From Marsupella aquatica (lineage: Eukaryota > Marchantiophyta), in the NCBI GenBank assembly GCA_973895155.1, contig OZ316897.1, positions 9,300,001 to 9,364,000 of the forward strand: a stretch of 64,000 nt of DNA. The letters are read 5' to 3'. The position numbers and the translations under genes were made by a program. The notes beneath the pieces are model-generated. The model did not search any database. It had not been told where the DNA came from and saw nothing but the letters and a program-made list of their open reading frames with translations. The first letter of the stretch is position 1, and every line of letters begins with the position of its first letter. Of this stretch, positions 1 through 11,337 are shown one piece after another.

Positions 1-1513
1 ACCAACCAAAATCTACAATGACATTTATATTAGAGGTCAATTCTTTTTGAAAATACAAACATGGATAGCTCCAAAGTATAGCTCAAATGAGCATAAAGAG
101 ACACACAAAACTAAAAGAAGTTCTTTCCCAAGTTTGAATTGGTTCTTATATTCTAATCATTAAAGAACATATTTTTCACAGGTTTTGAATAAACAACTCT
201 TTTTACTCAAAGGTGATTGTAGCATTTGGAAATTGCACTTCAGTCATGTCATATTGCAGATTCCACTTCAGTTTCTTGCCTTTGGGATGTTAGGAATTAA
301 CTTGAGTTCCCAGCTTTGGTTAGTTTGGCCTTACTGGGGTAATTAACCCTTGATTACATTAGGATAAGTTTCGCTTAGTTTAGGCCGACACATTTCGCCT
401 CCCCTGGGGGGTATAGGTTGAAGAGAGAGCATTTCTCTCTCATTCTTCACATGTACTCTCATATACTAAAGATCCTCCAGGAGCTTCTTCACTCATGGTG
501 TCTTGTTGGTGTAGCATCTAATTGAGTATGCTCTCATGTTCCGCATTTGAATTTAGTCTGAGCCAACCATTCTTACATGGGATCCTGTTTTTTTCCTTTG
601 TTTTCACCCTTTGTTTTTTACTTTTCCCAAAAAATATGATGTTGCAAAAGAATTCCAAAAAGGACAAACACCAAACACAAAAGAAGAGGCAAATGCAACC
701 CCCAAACTAAGAAAGAGGAAATAGTACAAAGAGAAAAACGAGCTACCAGTCCAATAGTGTGATGAGCTAATGGTCCACATTGAGTGTTTTAACGCAATCT
801 TCAAGTGGGACAGAGATGTTCTCTAAGGGGGAAGCTTCTGCAGAGGCACTCTAGCACCCATGGTGAGATATTGACGGTAGTTCCAGGGGGTAGATTGCTT
901 GAGCTTGAGCATGTTGTAATGTCACTAAAAAGTTGCTGACAAACAAGGGTGATCAAAACAGATAGTGGTGGTCTGATGGGACCCACCCATCCATGAACGT
1001 CATGAACTCTCTGTCAATAAAACCTATCAAACTGATATGGAATTGTCCCAAGAGCAAGGGGAAGGAAGCTATTTTGATGAACAGCGAGTGGCATAATTTT
1101 GTCTTTTTTGTTGTTGCTCCCACGTGTTGCTGTCCTTACTGTTGTTACTGCCTTGGCATGGGGGGTTGGCCACCACAACATCAAGCAAGGTATGCAGGCC
1201 ATCATGAACCAAGATCAACCCAAAATTGTTCTGGTGAAAGACCAGGCAAATCAAGCACCACCCCCCAATGCACATGTACCAAAGTCTGGAAAGAACATGA
1301 GCAATAGCATTGTGAACAACCATGGTCTTGTCGGCCATACTACACCGAAGAATATGGACCCATGTGACATCACAAAGCTTCTCACATGTACAAGAAATAG
1401 ATAAATCTACAAGAAAAAGGTGGGGTAATCACGTATGAGGACACTTGGCTTTGGCTTTCTTGCTGTTGGGGTCTTGTCTTCCGGCTAGTTGTTCCTCATA
1501 TGTATAATTATTT
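1..1513. other. No supported gene
   Basis: No reading frame here has recognisable domains or exon structure. The stretch 281-500 begins TGTTAGG, contains a GAGAGAG/CTCTCTC inverted pair near 424-450 and is pyrimidine-rich towards its end. That is compatible with a fragment of an LTR, but no partner copy or target duplication is visible in the window. Confidence 0.4.
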
Positions 1514-1715
1514 AGTCCTACTTGTGAGATCTAAGAGGGCCTATTGATTGCAGTATGTGCTCTTTGGCAGTGATATATACAGTCCTACTTGTAAGATCTA
1601 AGGAGCCCAATGATTCCAACAGATGTCTGCTTTTGGAGCTGTTATATCATATCTGTAGCTATCTAGTACTATGGTGAGGTCTAAGAGGAGCCCATTGATT
1701 GGAGTAGATATCTTA
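1514..1715. repeat. Degenerate tandem repeat, three units
   Basis: The motif AGTCCTACTTGTGAGATCTA recurs near 1514 and 1580, and in weaker form near 1663. Each is followed by a segment ending with a 'cccattgattg'-like block and a TA-rich stretch. Units are about 66-84 bp and have diverged by substitutions and small indels. No function is evident. Confidence 0.6.
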
Positions 1716-2612
1716 ACTTGTCATTATATTCAACTAATCTCGGTACGCGTTTATACTCTCTGATATTCCAGGATAGTGAAGAGGTGCATTGAGCCTCCTG
1801 TCATTGGAGTGCAATTCTTGCAGCCTCAAAATACTACTCCCGTATTTATGCCAACCAAGGTAGATGAGGAATGGGAAGAACCAAGAGTTGTGAGTATTTT
1901 GAATCTCAGTAACAGTTTGCAAGGAAAATGAGGGAAATTAGCCCACTGGAGGAAAATGAGGCTCTCAGGATTTCGAATCTGTAATGGTATCAGAAAATAA
2001 GGGAAAATGGTGTCCAATGGAAAACAACTGGAGTCCTGATGACATCGAATTTTCAATGGTATGAGTCCGTTGAAGAAAATGGGCATAAGAAGGTCCAATG
2101 CAGGCGATGCGAGTCCTAATTTTCAGCTGGCTCAGGAAATTCTCTAAATCGGTTTGAACGACAGAATTCTAGTTTTCTGCTACAGATCTTCTCTTTCTCC
2201 GATGACCTAGAACGAAGTCCTCATCAGAATCCTGTGCAGTCCAACTATTCAGCAAGCCATGACATTTTTTGCGTCTTCGATTTCAATCGTAAGCAAAGAG
2301 ACCACTGCCGATCAAGCATTGGATGTTCTATAGAAGTTCTCAATGTGAAGTCAAGGAACGTTAAATGTGGGTCCCAAAGATGGAGGAACGAGCATCATGC
2401 AGAAAAATCAAGTCTGGAGATCTCAGACGACGCTCGTTGTGTTTTAAGCTTGGACGTACCGGCCCAGTGGCTGTTAGCATAGACCAAGCAACAGTCCACT
2501 CTTGTAAAATAAAGCTGTCGCTGAATCACCATCCAAACCTGTTACACCTGAGCAGTTGTTCGACGCTTTTCTCATTAATGGGAGAGCGATTGACGTGGAT
2601 AACCCATCTGGA
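1716..2612. other. No supported gene
   Basis: Short ORFs only. Between about 1920 and 2100 there are loosely repeated 'ggaaaatgagg' and 'tccaatg' blocks, suggesting an old internally repetitive sequence. No domain was recognised on either strand. Confidence 0.4.
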
Positions 2613-2960
2613 ACTGAACGTAAGTAGGAGCACACAAACCAGTGTATTCATACCAAACTGCCTTGGAGCCTCAGTCGGAAAACCCACACACCTTTGCCCT
2701 TCAGTCTCCTCGCTACAAATAAACGATGATGAACAACCCAACTATCTGACTCGTCTCACAGACCTGAGGAAAAGGTTGGTACATTCGCCTGCACTCTAGC
2801 TTAAGTAGCAAGTCTACACGAACCAGAGCAATAATACCTACCTGCCTTGGAGCCTTCGTCGAAAGAAACCACGGCTCTGCGCAATATAAACTGGACAAAA
2901 ATGTGAGTATCCAGCTCGTCTGACGCACCTGAGAAATGGGCTGGAAACAGAGAGAAACCA
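2613..2960. repeat. Two-unit tandem repeat, period about 184 bp
   Basis: The block 'ctgccttggagcc' occurs at 2658 and 2842. Similar flanks ('aaccag', 'ataccta', and 'cgtct' with 'cacctgag'/'cagacctgag') occupy equivalent positions in both halves. The halves have diverged substantially, so the duplication is old. Small ORFs across it are not convincing genes. Confidence 0.5.
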
Positions 2961-3089
2961 AATACGTAACTCCTGTACCATCTGTGTATATACAAATTTA
3001 TCCGAGAGGAAAATCTCATCTCCATAATTCTAGATATCTACAGGAGTTTCATGTATCTAGAGTTTAGGAAAAAACCAGGCCTTCACAAA

Positions 3090-3320
3090 ATCCTATGATT
3101 CATCTTGCCAGGTCTTCAGCTAGCCTGTACCATAAAGTGCCCATGCAACTTCCATTGATAGGAACGCAGTGGAGCACTCAGCTGATTCACGACGATTGAG
3201 ACTTAGGTCTCAATCCTGTATTCATCTGGCCAGATATTCAGCTTCTCGTACCACTCGTTCGAGACAGCCGCATCAGGTCGGTATCATAAGGTGCCTGACG
3301 GCGTCTATTGACAGTTACAG
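3090..3320. repeat. Two-unit degenerate tandem repeat, period about 122 bp
   Basis: A block reading roughly 'attcatcttgccaggtcttcag' followed by 'ctgtacca' near 3101 recurs as 'attcatctggccagatattc' near 3222. Both are followed by 'ataaagtgcc' or 'ataaggtgcc' and by 'ccattgata' or 'ctattgaca'. It lies directly after the 184-bp duplication, so the area may be one complex repeat. Confidence 0.45.
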
Positions 3321-3341
3321 AGGTGAAAGTCTGTAGCATAC

Positions 3342-3735
3342 TCAGCCATTACTCTCCATCCAATTGATAAGTGCTTCTGCCATGTTGCTTCCTATAAAGC
3401 CCCCATAACCCAAATAACTCTCAAAGGCACCTCCGTATGAACGAGCCTTGTCACGAAGTTTATCAGCATACAACGGCAGAACACACATCTCTATGATGCT
3501 CCAGAATCTTCTCCTTTCAGACAAGTATTCAACATTCAAACCTCTCTGTTCCCCTCTTCAACTCATCAACCGCCTCAGTCTGTCTTTCCTGAAAAGCAAC
3601 CACGAAATGTAAATTGGCAGCCAAAAGCAAATATCCACAGAAAATTTCACTCGAGAGATTTTCTTCATTATCTTTGGGACGGGCGACACATTTTGAATGA
3701 CTCGAAATGCAACATACCGAACAATGCAGGAGCAC
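3342..3735 (-). pseudogene. Weak minus-strand ORF pair, unknown product
   Basis: Two overlapping minus-strand ORFs (3529-3735 and 3342-3539) could form one reading frame if a one-base shift near 3530 is allowed. The translated part includes acidic/basic helical text (ERQTEAVDELKRG, YLSERRRFWSII) and a glycine/tyrosine-rich end (YGGAFESYLGYGGF). This looks more protein-like than the surrounding shadow ORFs, and no family was recognised. It could be a broken exon of a lost gene or a chance ORF. It lies 3' of the SUVH gene on the same strand and is separated from it by a C/T-rich stretch. Confidence 0.22.
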
Positions 3736-4403
3736 TACCTCCCATACCCTTCATGCGAAGAGCAATTACTGCAACTATTTACAACTACAAAATCGAACTA
3801 CCACAATTTCACTTCTTTCTACAGACAGGGTTGAGGTAAATTGTCTCCCTCCACGGCTTCTTTTAGGGCTTGAGGGCTACAAGGGGAAAACTGTGATTAA
3901 CTTTCTAGCTCCCATTAGATCCAGGTTGCCCTCCTGGCAGCAGATCTCCAAGCATCTTAGAAGCTTAGTAATCCCAACAACGTTAAGTATGCACGAAAAC
4001 CACCCTCAACGCCCTCTCCCCCTTGGACCTTCTTCAAGCCCCTCTGCCCCCAACACATCCACATTTCCTCCCCGACTTCTCCCTCCCACCTGGAACTTTC
4101 TTCAAGTCCCGTGAATTGAGTTCAGCTGATCTGTAACTCTGAAGCAGCAGAAACCCCCCTACTCATCTCCCCCCAAACTTCTCCCTCCCAGCTTAAACTT
4201 TCTTATAGTCCCTTGAATTGCGTTCAACTGATATGCAACTTTGAAGAAGCAGCGCGCTGCATCCCCCTACAAGAAGGGTCAATAACAGTGCACGAAGTCT
4301 ATTTTCTAGAACGTGCATACTTTCCCCACCGATGAAAAAAATCAGCTTCAGGCCCTGCAAATTGCACAAAGCCCTGCCCTACCTGACAAACTCCCTACGC
4401 TGC
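3736..4403. other. Pyrimidine-rich 3' flank of the SUVH gene
   Basis: From about 3960 to 4240 the plus strand is strongly C/T-rich (repeated 'ctcccccttgg', 'ccctccca' and 'tctccccccaaacttctccctccc' style tracts). A 'ctccctcccacctggaactttcttcaagtcccgtgaattg'-like block at 4078-4117 recurs imperfectly at 4183-4220. No gene is supported; part of it is probably the SUVH 3' UTR. Confidence 0.4.
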
Positions 4404-6692
4404 CTAATACAGCCGGCCGGTACAATTCCTAGAACCACAATAGCAATTCTTCTTCCTAATATTCCCAACTTTATCTAATATTGTATCTATCTCGTACCCG
4501 TAGTCATAGGTTAGCTCCTTGTATGGAGAGATGTGCTCCGCGGCGAAAAACATGATGTGCGGAAATCGATGATCGTGATGATCGTACAACACACATTGCA
4601 CAAACATGTTGGGATCGCAGCTGTGGTTGATGAAGCGAGCCAGGTTCCCGCATAGATTTGCATCCACGGTGTATTTTTCGCAATTGATATCATCTTCATG
4701 TTCATCATCTTCATCGCTTGAGTTCCCGCTCTTCCCCACCCCGGAGATGTGGCCGAAGCGACGTTTCATGTTTTCAGGTATTCTCAGATCGAACATATAT
4801 TCATCGTCACAGACGCGCTTCTCCGCATCACTGTCGTGGATAATTTCTCCAATATACTCACACACGAAACCACCCTGAGGTATAAAGTACGAGCTCCGGA
4901 CCCCCCATCCCTTCCCCTTTGTTTTGAAGACCTCTAGTTCATATCGGAGTCCATTTTGAGCAACCCTATTTGTACATTTGCTGGCAGCCGCGCAGCGGCA
5001 TTGCGGGCCGCATTCATATACAAGTCTTTTGGCCCTTAACAGGCTGCCCTCGTCATTGTAGGGCTGGTCCCCACTCAATGCAACGCACTTACACCCTGTT
5101 GTCGCGAAGCATTCTTTCGAGCAGGCACAGGGCGCAGGGGTCGAGGGCTTTGGCACTTTCGAGGAGTATCTCAACCTGGTGATGTATTCAAAATTGTTGG
5201 GGACGCCATCTTCATCCCCACACCCTACTACGCGCACTTTGAATGGCTCCAATCCGAGAGAAAGATCCTCAGCGATGACTCGCTCACCCTTTTCTCTGAG
5301 AACGGCGGGAAGGGACCCAGGAATCTTCCCTCTAAACAGAACCAGGTTGGAAGACAGCGCTCCTTGGCCGGGCCTCCGAACGAGCTTAAATTTCCATACT
5401 TTGCACCCCGCCGCCCCTGTTACCTGGTAGTATTCCACGACATCGTACAAGCCATCGTAGTAATAGATTCGGTTCGAGGGACTTTGATTGGCTGGTGACT
5501 TCTTGATATCGCAACCACGTATTACGCGAACCGAGAGGCCCAGATCGGAGCAATTCTTAAGGGCCAAATTCCCCCTCACCATTTCCTGGTCTGCTGCTTG
5601 CCGCTTATTGCCTACGTTAATGTTTCCGCCCTGGCCAGTGTACGTCAATATGTCTCCCTCGTCGATATCATCCGCATATCCTCCAGAGGCAATGACGCTT
5701 ACGGCTACCGGAATAGGATTCCCACGCTTGTCTCTGAATTGGCTCCTATCTTTTGTAATGTAATCGATCCCTCCTTGCGACTGTTTATGTAAAGAAATGA
5801 GGAGAAGCTCCGTCCTGTAGTAATAATGATCCCCGACCTGTACGCCTGGAACTTCCCCGTAGATGGTTTCGTCTCCATTCACGCGGTTGCGGAATTCCTT
5901 GAGAATTTGGAATGCCCTGACGTCGGGCCGCTTGGGTCTTGAACCTGAATCCTTGACCCGTCCTTCTTCTTCGGCCATGAAGCGCCGTCGTAAGTTATCG
6001 AATTGTTTCAGCAAATACTTCACCTTCAGACGGGGATCAGCGTCTGGTTTCAATTCTTCAACGTGAGGATCGAATCTTACGGTTGTCTCGCCCTGCTGCC
6101 GTGCATGGACTTTCTGTTTCTTCAGCTTTGTAGGCACCTCGCTACCGGCCTTCTTCGTCACATTGTTGGCGGAGTGGCGCGAGGGTCTCCCATCTCGCTT
6201 CTCTGCTCCTGAGTCAGAGTCAGACAGTATGGTGACATCTGCGGGGCCGATCTTCCGCTTCTCCATTTTCTTCTGTTTCTCAATGGGCTTGGGGGCGGCT
6301 TGCCTGACCGGGGGCATGAATCTTCCTCCTCGAATTCTCATGCCCGGGGGACAATCTCGGATTGCAGGAGGCTGCGGCAGAAACTTGTTCTCCCCGCTGA
6401 CTCCATTGACCTCAGCACGCAAAACATTGGCAGAGATGGCATGAGCATCGTAAACAACAATTGCCAAGCTGTGCTCTGCAACTGTCTCTATCGTGGGAAG
6501 AAACGGTTTCAGAGAGCCAGTAGGAAAAATCCCCGAGGCTAAAAGCTTCTCAACCTTGTCGGCTGTCACGCTGCCTCTCATCTTCTTTGGCGAAGGTGGC
6601 GAGGTCGGCATTGCATTGACATCGATAAACTGCTCTTTTAAAGGCATGTTTGGCAGCGTGTCTTCTTCTCCCAATATTCTAGGGGCGACCAT
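4404..6692 (-). CDS. SUVH5/6-type histone H3 lysine-9 methyltransferase
   Basis: One uninterrupted 762-residue ORF. In this family the protein binds methylated DNA through its SRA domain and methylates histone H3 Lys9 in the nucleus, which in plants sustains CHG DNA methylation and TE silencing. Seen here: a low-complexity basic N-terminus; SRA-YDG at about residues 277-440 (YDG at 412-414); a Cys-rich pre-SET at about 520-580; SET at about 585-733, with GWGV at 595-598, NHSCDPN at 689-695 and ELTYDYGY at 726-733; and a post-SET with the CYCGSRNCTGRLY ending at 750-762. The catalytic and zinc-binding residues appear intact. The SET text (CEYIGE, DEYMFD, HIMFFA) is closer to Arabidopsis SUVH5/SUVH6 than to SUVH4. 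The length fits that subgroup, as far as I recall it. An acidic insert (SSDEDDEHEDD) interrupts SET at about 658-668. The start ATG has A at -3. The single-exon structure is common in SUVH genes. The subgroup assignment is from memory and less certain than the family. Confidence 0.95.
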   Translation of the reverse strand: MVAPRILGEEDTLPNMPLKEQFIDVNAMPTSPPSPKKMRGSVTADKVEKLLASGIFPTGSLKPFLPTIETVAEHSLAIVVYDAHAISANVLRAEVNGVSGENKFLPQPPAIRDCPPGMRIRGGRFMPPVRQAAPKPIEKQKKMEKRKIGPADVTILSDSDSGAEKRDGRPSRHSANNVTKKAGSEVPTKLKKQKVHARQQGETTVRFDPHVEELKPDADPRLKVKYLLKQFDNLRRRFMAEEEGRVKDSGSRPKRPDVRAFQILKEFRNRVNGDETIYGEVPGVQVGDHYYYRTELLLISLHKQSQGGIDYITKDRSQFRDKRGNPIPVAVSVIASGGYADDIDEGDILTYTGQGGNINVGNKRQAADQEMVRGNLALKNCSDLGLSVRVIRGCDIKKSPANQSPSNRIYYYDGLYDVVEYYQVTGAAGCKVWKFKLVRRPGQGALSSNLVLFRGKIPGSLPAVLREKGERVIAEDLSLGLEPFKVRVVGCGDEDGVPNNFEYITRLRYSSKVPKPSTPAPCACSKECFATTGCKCVALSGDQPYNDEGSLLRAKRLVYECGPQCRCAAASKCTNRVAQNGLRYELEVFKTKGKGWGVRSSYFIPQGGFVCEYIGEIIHDSDAEKRVCDDEYMFDLRIPENMKRRFGHISGVGKSGNSSDEDDEHEDDINCEKYTVDANLCGNLARFINHSCDPNMFVQCVLYDHHDHRFPHIMFFAAEHISPYKELTYDYGYEIDTILDKVGNIRKKNCYCGSRNCTGRLY

Positions 6693-7990
6693 TTTCTTGC
6701 TTTCCCTAAACCCTGTTCAATTTTGGCGCGAGAAGCAGACGGCTCACTCTTTGTTCAAAATCTCTGCCTTGTTCTTCCTGCCAATCCCACGCAACCGAAG
6801 TGCGCCTCATCAAGCCGTGTTCCCCTCCCTCCCCCTCACTCACTCTCTCTCTGTGGATGAATTCATTCGCTCTTCCTCACCCTTGCCCGTTCTCCTACGG
6901 TACACGTAAGGCGAGAACGTTCTTCAACCCACTTCGTCCATTGTCCTACTCGAATACCCCAACGGCTTGCGCTAACTGCTACCAATTCTTCAGCGTTCCA
7001 CTTTCAAAAATAGAACTTCGAATACAAAGACATGGGCCCGGAGTAACGACATGCTTCAACCAATGTCGACTAGCCGGTCATCTCTCCACCCTACCGCCAC
7101 CACAACACTATCGTTGCCGAGCCAGGGACGCCACTTGTCACACACTAAACGAGCAATCACTCACCCAGCCATCGCTCCTCCAGCGCCCTGTCTCCCTTTC
7201 ACCAGCCATTTGTCAGGGTGCTCCATAACACAAATCAGGCATGCTCAAAGCAAACATCTCCTGGCGAATCCAATCGTATTGCTGTACACCGCGAAGCCCG
7301 AACCACTAAACTACGGCAGAGCAGCAGCCCGCCAAAAAGAAGGCGGCAATCAGATCAAGCATCTGAACTTTTTGACTAAATACAGGACGTACGAAATCGC
7401 ACTTCTGATTTTCTTAAGGCCTGCTGCACGCTGTCAAGTGCCAGACCAAATCCTGCTATGCCCTAATAGTCTCCCTCACTAGCGTTCTGTTCCCGTTTTG
7501 TCACAACTTTCTTTGCTTGTCTATCGTCAAGACTGCGCGGAAACACCGGCACAGCATCCTCATGTCCAAATTCACGTCAACCCTAACAAGGACACTCCCC
7601 GCGAAGAAGCGCAACGGTATTTGCGCCACGGCCGGGGCGGGCCCGAGTCTGCACGCAATCGGCGACGAGGCAGATCCTGAGATCCCACTCGAAATAGCAT
7701 AAAAAAGACCGCGTTGCAGCAAATGCCTATGGATGATACCTGACACAACCGCGGCAGCACGCACCTTCTTTCTTTCGTGCATGGCCTCTGGAAAAAACAG
7801 CGCCGAACTGCTAGGCTGAACTCTGGCAGGCACGAACTCCGACGAGCATATTTCGCCCGCGCAAAACGACTCTGTCGATCAAAGATTCTCCACCTCTCCT
7901 CGACTCCTCCTCATCATCAGCTCATCATGATTGTCTCGTCTTGTCTCGACCATAGCTGTAGCTTTCTTCGTCGCGATCTAAGCTGACTGC
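6693..7990 (-). promoter_or_regulatory. GC-rich upstream region of the SUVH gene
   Basis: The region 5' of the SUVH start is clearly more CpG- and GC-rich than the rest of the window, especially 7590-7870. A CT repeat (GA on the transcribed strand) lies at about 6836-6852, within the likely 5' leader. Several ORFs of 60-140 codons cross it on both strands, but they overlap each other, have no recognisable domains and look like products of base composition. I infer promoter and 5' UTR; no TATA box was placed with confidence. Confidence 0.4.
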
Positions 7991-8069
7991 GAAGCCGGTA
8001 CGAGCCTACACTAGTACTTCTGCTATTCTTGCCTTTCTTCTTGAATCTTCTCTTCGTTGCAATCCGACG

Positions 8070-8470
8070 CTCGGAGCTCATTATCGTCGTGACGGAGCTT
8101 ATTATCGTCGTGATCGGGTACGCAATTTCTTTGCCTGAAAGATTCCATAGGACCTCTCAAGGCTCCATAGTTCAAATGATCGTAGTGATCAGGTACGCAG
8201 TTTCGTTGCCTGAAAGATTCCAGTAGGGCCTCTCAAAGCATACTCAGGAATGAACTTTTGGCCATGAACAAATGGTCATAGTTTTTTCATTCGGTTATGT
8301 AAAGATTCCATAGGACCTCTCAAAGCTTCATAGTTCAAATGATCCTCGTGATCAGGTACGCAGTTTCGTTGCGTGAAAGATTCCATTAGGGACTCTCAAA
8401 GCATAGTCATGATTGAACTTTTGGCCATGAACAAATGGTCATATTTTTAAATTTGGGTTATGTAAATGTT
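8070..8470. repeat. Tandem repeat with 163-bp unit, about 2.5 copies
   Basis: The block 'aggtacgcagtttcgttgc' followed by 'tgaaagattcca' occurs at 8191 and 8354, 163 bp apart, with a related shorter copy at 8118. Each long unit also carries 'aacttttggccatgaac' followed by 'aaatggtcata', a 'gttatgtaaa' block and 'cctctcaaagc'. The copies are about 90 percent alike by eye, so this duplication is fairly recent. It is non-coding. Confidence 0.75.
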
Positions 8471-8700
8471 TATTTTATTTAGTTACTTACATTGGTGTGA
8501 TCTATTAGTTACGGACCCCACTAGAGGTCCTTTTCAAAATTTGAGATTCCATAGCACGCCACATCATCATGATGTGCTACAAACAGGTACAAATTGGTTT
8601 ACAAAATAAAATTATTTCAACATTTGTGTTTGTGGCAAAATTTCGGTAAAATTGAGGACCTCATGTTGTAAACCTTGATGTAAAAATGTTTAAAATAATC
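8471..8700. repeat. Dispersed repeat related to 36765-36955
   Basis: A 'tttattttattt' leader, 'ggaccccactagaggtcc', a short palindrome around 'agcacgccacatcatcatga' and a terminal 'tttgtggcaaaatttcggtaa' occur in the same order as at 36765-36955 ('ggacccccattaggagtc', 'tagcacgaggacgtgc', 'tttgtggcaaattttccgtaa'). Shared order with divergent sequence suggests two copies of one small repeat, possibly a MITE or a TE end. The boundaries are not resolved. Confidence 0.45.
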
Positions 8701-10501
8701 ATTTTATTTACCCTGAGTAACCCACTGTTCAATTAGTAGTAGGCCCACCCTCCATTTTATTTACCCTAAGCAACCAACTGTCCACCCTCATTCTGAATTG
8801 TGGTTCAATTGAGTAAGTAAATCTCCCTCTGCAAGCTCTACAACTTGAGCATTGATGACAAAGTAATCAATGACGGGATAGAGCGCCTCGAAAATTGTCT
8901 GGACCGGTCGTTCTTCAAGTACAGAAAAGAAAGGAGAACAAAGATGGTCTATGTGTCGTGACAATTTTCTCAACCTTCTGCTGCCACTAGCTTTTTAAGA
9001 AGAAGGAAGAAGTGGACAGGATTCTATGTCGCTAAGTATGCGATACGATTGACGAAGGCGCGCTTCAACGCAATCATCACCTACATCGTCAATACTATCT
9101 CCGGAAAAACTAAAAACTAACACACCCAGAGACTACCACTGGGACTCGATGCCATTTGGAAGGAGTAGGACTCATTGCCTCACTTCATCAAACACAAGCA
9201 AATTATTCGAAATTGCGGAACATTACTCCAATCAATGACTACCCACATCCAGAGAGCTTGTTTGTGCAGAAGACAGACGACAATGTTGTAGGGATGTCAC
9301 ACAAGACTTGTGTAGCTTTGGCCAGGCAAGTGAATGTCATGCATTGTACTCGTGCTCCTTAGAGTTAATGAAATAGCCATGTACTTAAGGGTAGCTTGTG
9401 CAGACGGGTTCTCCGTTACACAGCATGCATCCTTCACAGTTGTTTCTCATTCGGGCCTTTCATTGAGCTTTTAGAGGGGCTGCATCTGTTGGACCACTGC
9501 AATTATACAAACATTTCTAATCAAGACTGTCTCGTGATCCTTGATATCACAAATTTGTTTTCGATAGGTCAGTTAATCAGCAGGCGTTGTTCTGCCCAAG
9601 TTTGTAACACAAATGTTGTATTCGACTCATAATCGAACAAAACAGCATCAGCATTAGTAACTTCCCAATTTTGTGGTTTCGATAGGAAGGTCCCGCACCT
9701 GAGCACACCAACTAGGTATTAAGTGACACACCTGATTGAATTTTTCTTAGGTCACATTCAGAGAGGTTGGGTGCACAACTTGACAATTAAGTTAGCAATT
9801 TTGAACTTCTGGCGGTTGTAACTCACGACCTTGGTTACACTTCTCGTCGATTATCTTTGAAAAATGTCCAGCTCGTGAATATTATCACTTCCCAGACTTT
9901 TTCTTTGAAGCTGTCGCATCGATTCGATTGCCCAATTCAGACTTTGTCTCTGAAGCTGTTGCATCGATTCAATTGCCCAAATCTGTTAGTCACGTGATTT
10001 TAGTCATAGAGCAAATCTTGACTTGCATTCCTGATCTTTTGATTGCATAATCTGTAGTTCAATTATACATGTACTCACAATGCCATCGTCTGATTGCAAA
10101 CCAATGTCCTTAAGCGAAGATTCATCATCACCAGTGCTTTGGCGATGAGGCGTGTTGTCCTCGAGGTTGTCCTGCTCGAGAAGTGGAGTGGTGATCAATT
10201 TTGCAGACTTGATGGATGATAGCAGCTGGCACGCCCACCCTACCCGTGAACTCGACAATGTCCTCGTTCAAGAAGTCAAACATTTCCAGTTCGTCTCGCC
10301 TGATAAAGTGCAGCGCGTATCCCATGCACAAGAATTTCACCACAAATAGCCAAAGGTGGTACTTCAAATTTGTGCTCAGCCTATTCACAGAGGATTTGAT
10401 GAGATAAACAAGACAATCACTCTCACTGATTCCTTTCAATTCCGGAGCACGTAATGAAATAGAGCGATGTAGTTACTGCTGGCTAATGTTTCAAGTTTTA
10501 C
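8701..10501. other. No supported gene
   Basis: Only short ORFs. The longest (minus, 10128-10439, 103 codons) and its overlap partner at 10004-10258 have no recognisable domain. The sequence 'tcgcatcgattcgattgccc' with flanking 'gaagctgt' and 'gactttgtctctgaagctgttgcatcgatt' appears twice (about 9902-9930 and 9941-9980), a short local duplication. Confidence 0.4.
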
Positions 10502-11337
10502 ATGCAAGCTAGAACAATTCATGAAATCTTGATATCACAAATTCCAACTACTGGTGCCATGAGGATTGCAATCAACATTAATCATTCAACATTAGCCCAT
10601 TTAGTTCAAGGGTTTGGTAATGCAGCTAGGGTTCAGGCTTCTGTGTCTACTTGGAGGCTAGGTCCAATTTGCTCAATTCTCGATAGAAACACCATGACTT
10701 TGAGATCTCATGAATCAGGGTCCATGACTCTTGTTGGATACTGCAGAACGGCTCCCCATCACCACCACCTAGAGCTGTCGGCAAGCAAGTTGTGGCTTTC
10801 ATGATCAATGGAGACAAGGGGGTTTTTGGAGAGTAGCATTCCTGGGATACCAAGACACGTTGTACAACAAAAAGGGTCGCCATTACTTCAAAGACTGTTT
10901 ATTTTGCTACACCATTGATTTCATATTTGGAGACGGCTAATCCTACTACAAGGTGATACTTCACCTTAAGCCCCAGCATTATGTATGTTGCTGCCAATGA
11001 ATGTGATGTTGGTGCTAGAACGATGGCTGAATTGCATTTCTAATTGTAATTTTCATGGTCGCCGTGCAGACTTGTTACTTGGATTTAGTTTCGACTTCAT
11101 TTGGATCAATAACAGCTCATAAGAGAGTAGTGAAAAGTGACACTTGTGGTTACTCATTTTTGGACTGCGTTGTGAACGGAATTGGGGACAGTTACTTGGA
11201 AAGAGCGTGGGGGGCATACTCAAGAGTTGTGTTCATCTGAACCTACCTGACTGCCGCTATCCGCCCTAAAGGCTGGAATGACTGGGGGATCCCAACAAGA
11301 GAAAAGGTGGAAAGCAAGATCGAGGGGTACTGAAAAG
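10502..11337 (+). pseudogene. Pectin methylesterase pseudogene
   Basis: Intact family members demethylesterify cell-wall homogalacturonan. Translated pieces match the core of plant pectinesterases (carbohydrate esterase family 8): AVGKQVVAFMINGDKG, then GYQDTLYNKKGRHYFKDC, then IDFIFGDG, and after an apparent intron CYLDLVSTSFGSITAHKR, SFLDCVVNG, ERAWGAYSRVVF and PKGWNDWGIPTREK. The two catalytic aspartates of the QDT and DFIFG motifs are still visible. Damage: a one-base loss near 10828 shifts the frame just before GYQDTL, a TAA follows IFGDG near 10937, and further stops occur. The stretch between about 10952 and 11070 ends in 'ccgtgcag' and behaves like a retained intron, so this is a decayed gene and not a processed retrocopy. 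The 10502-10780 segment (IPTTGAMRIAININ) may be the N-terminal start of the domain but is weaker. The C-terminal part of the enzyme is not recognisable past 11337. Confidence 0.8.

Noticed and set aside
281-540. Solo LTR starting TGTTAGG
   Set aside because: No matching partner, CA end or target duplication could be placed, so it is only mentioned as a possibility.
4511-6542. Plus- and minus-strand ORFs inside the SUVH gene
   Set aside because: Shadow frames of the 762-codon gene.
6800-7482. ORFs of about 140 codons upstream of SUVH
   Set aside because: Overlapping frames in GC-rich promoter DNA, without domains or conserved text.
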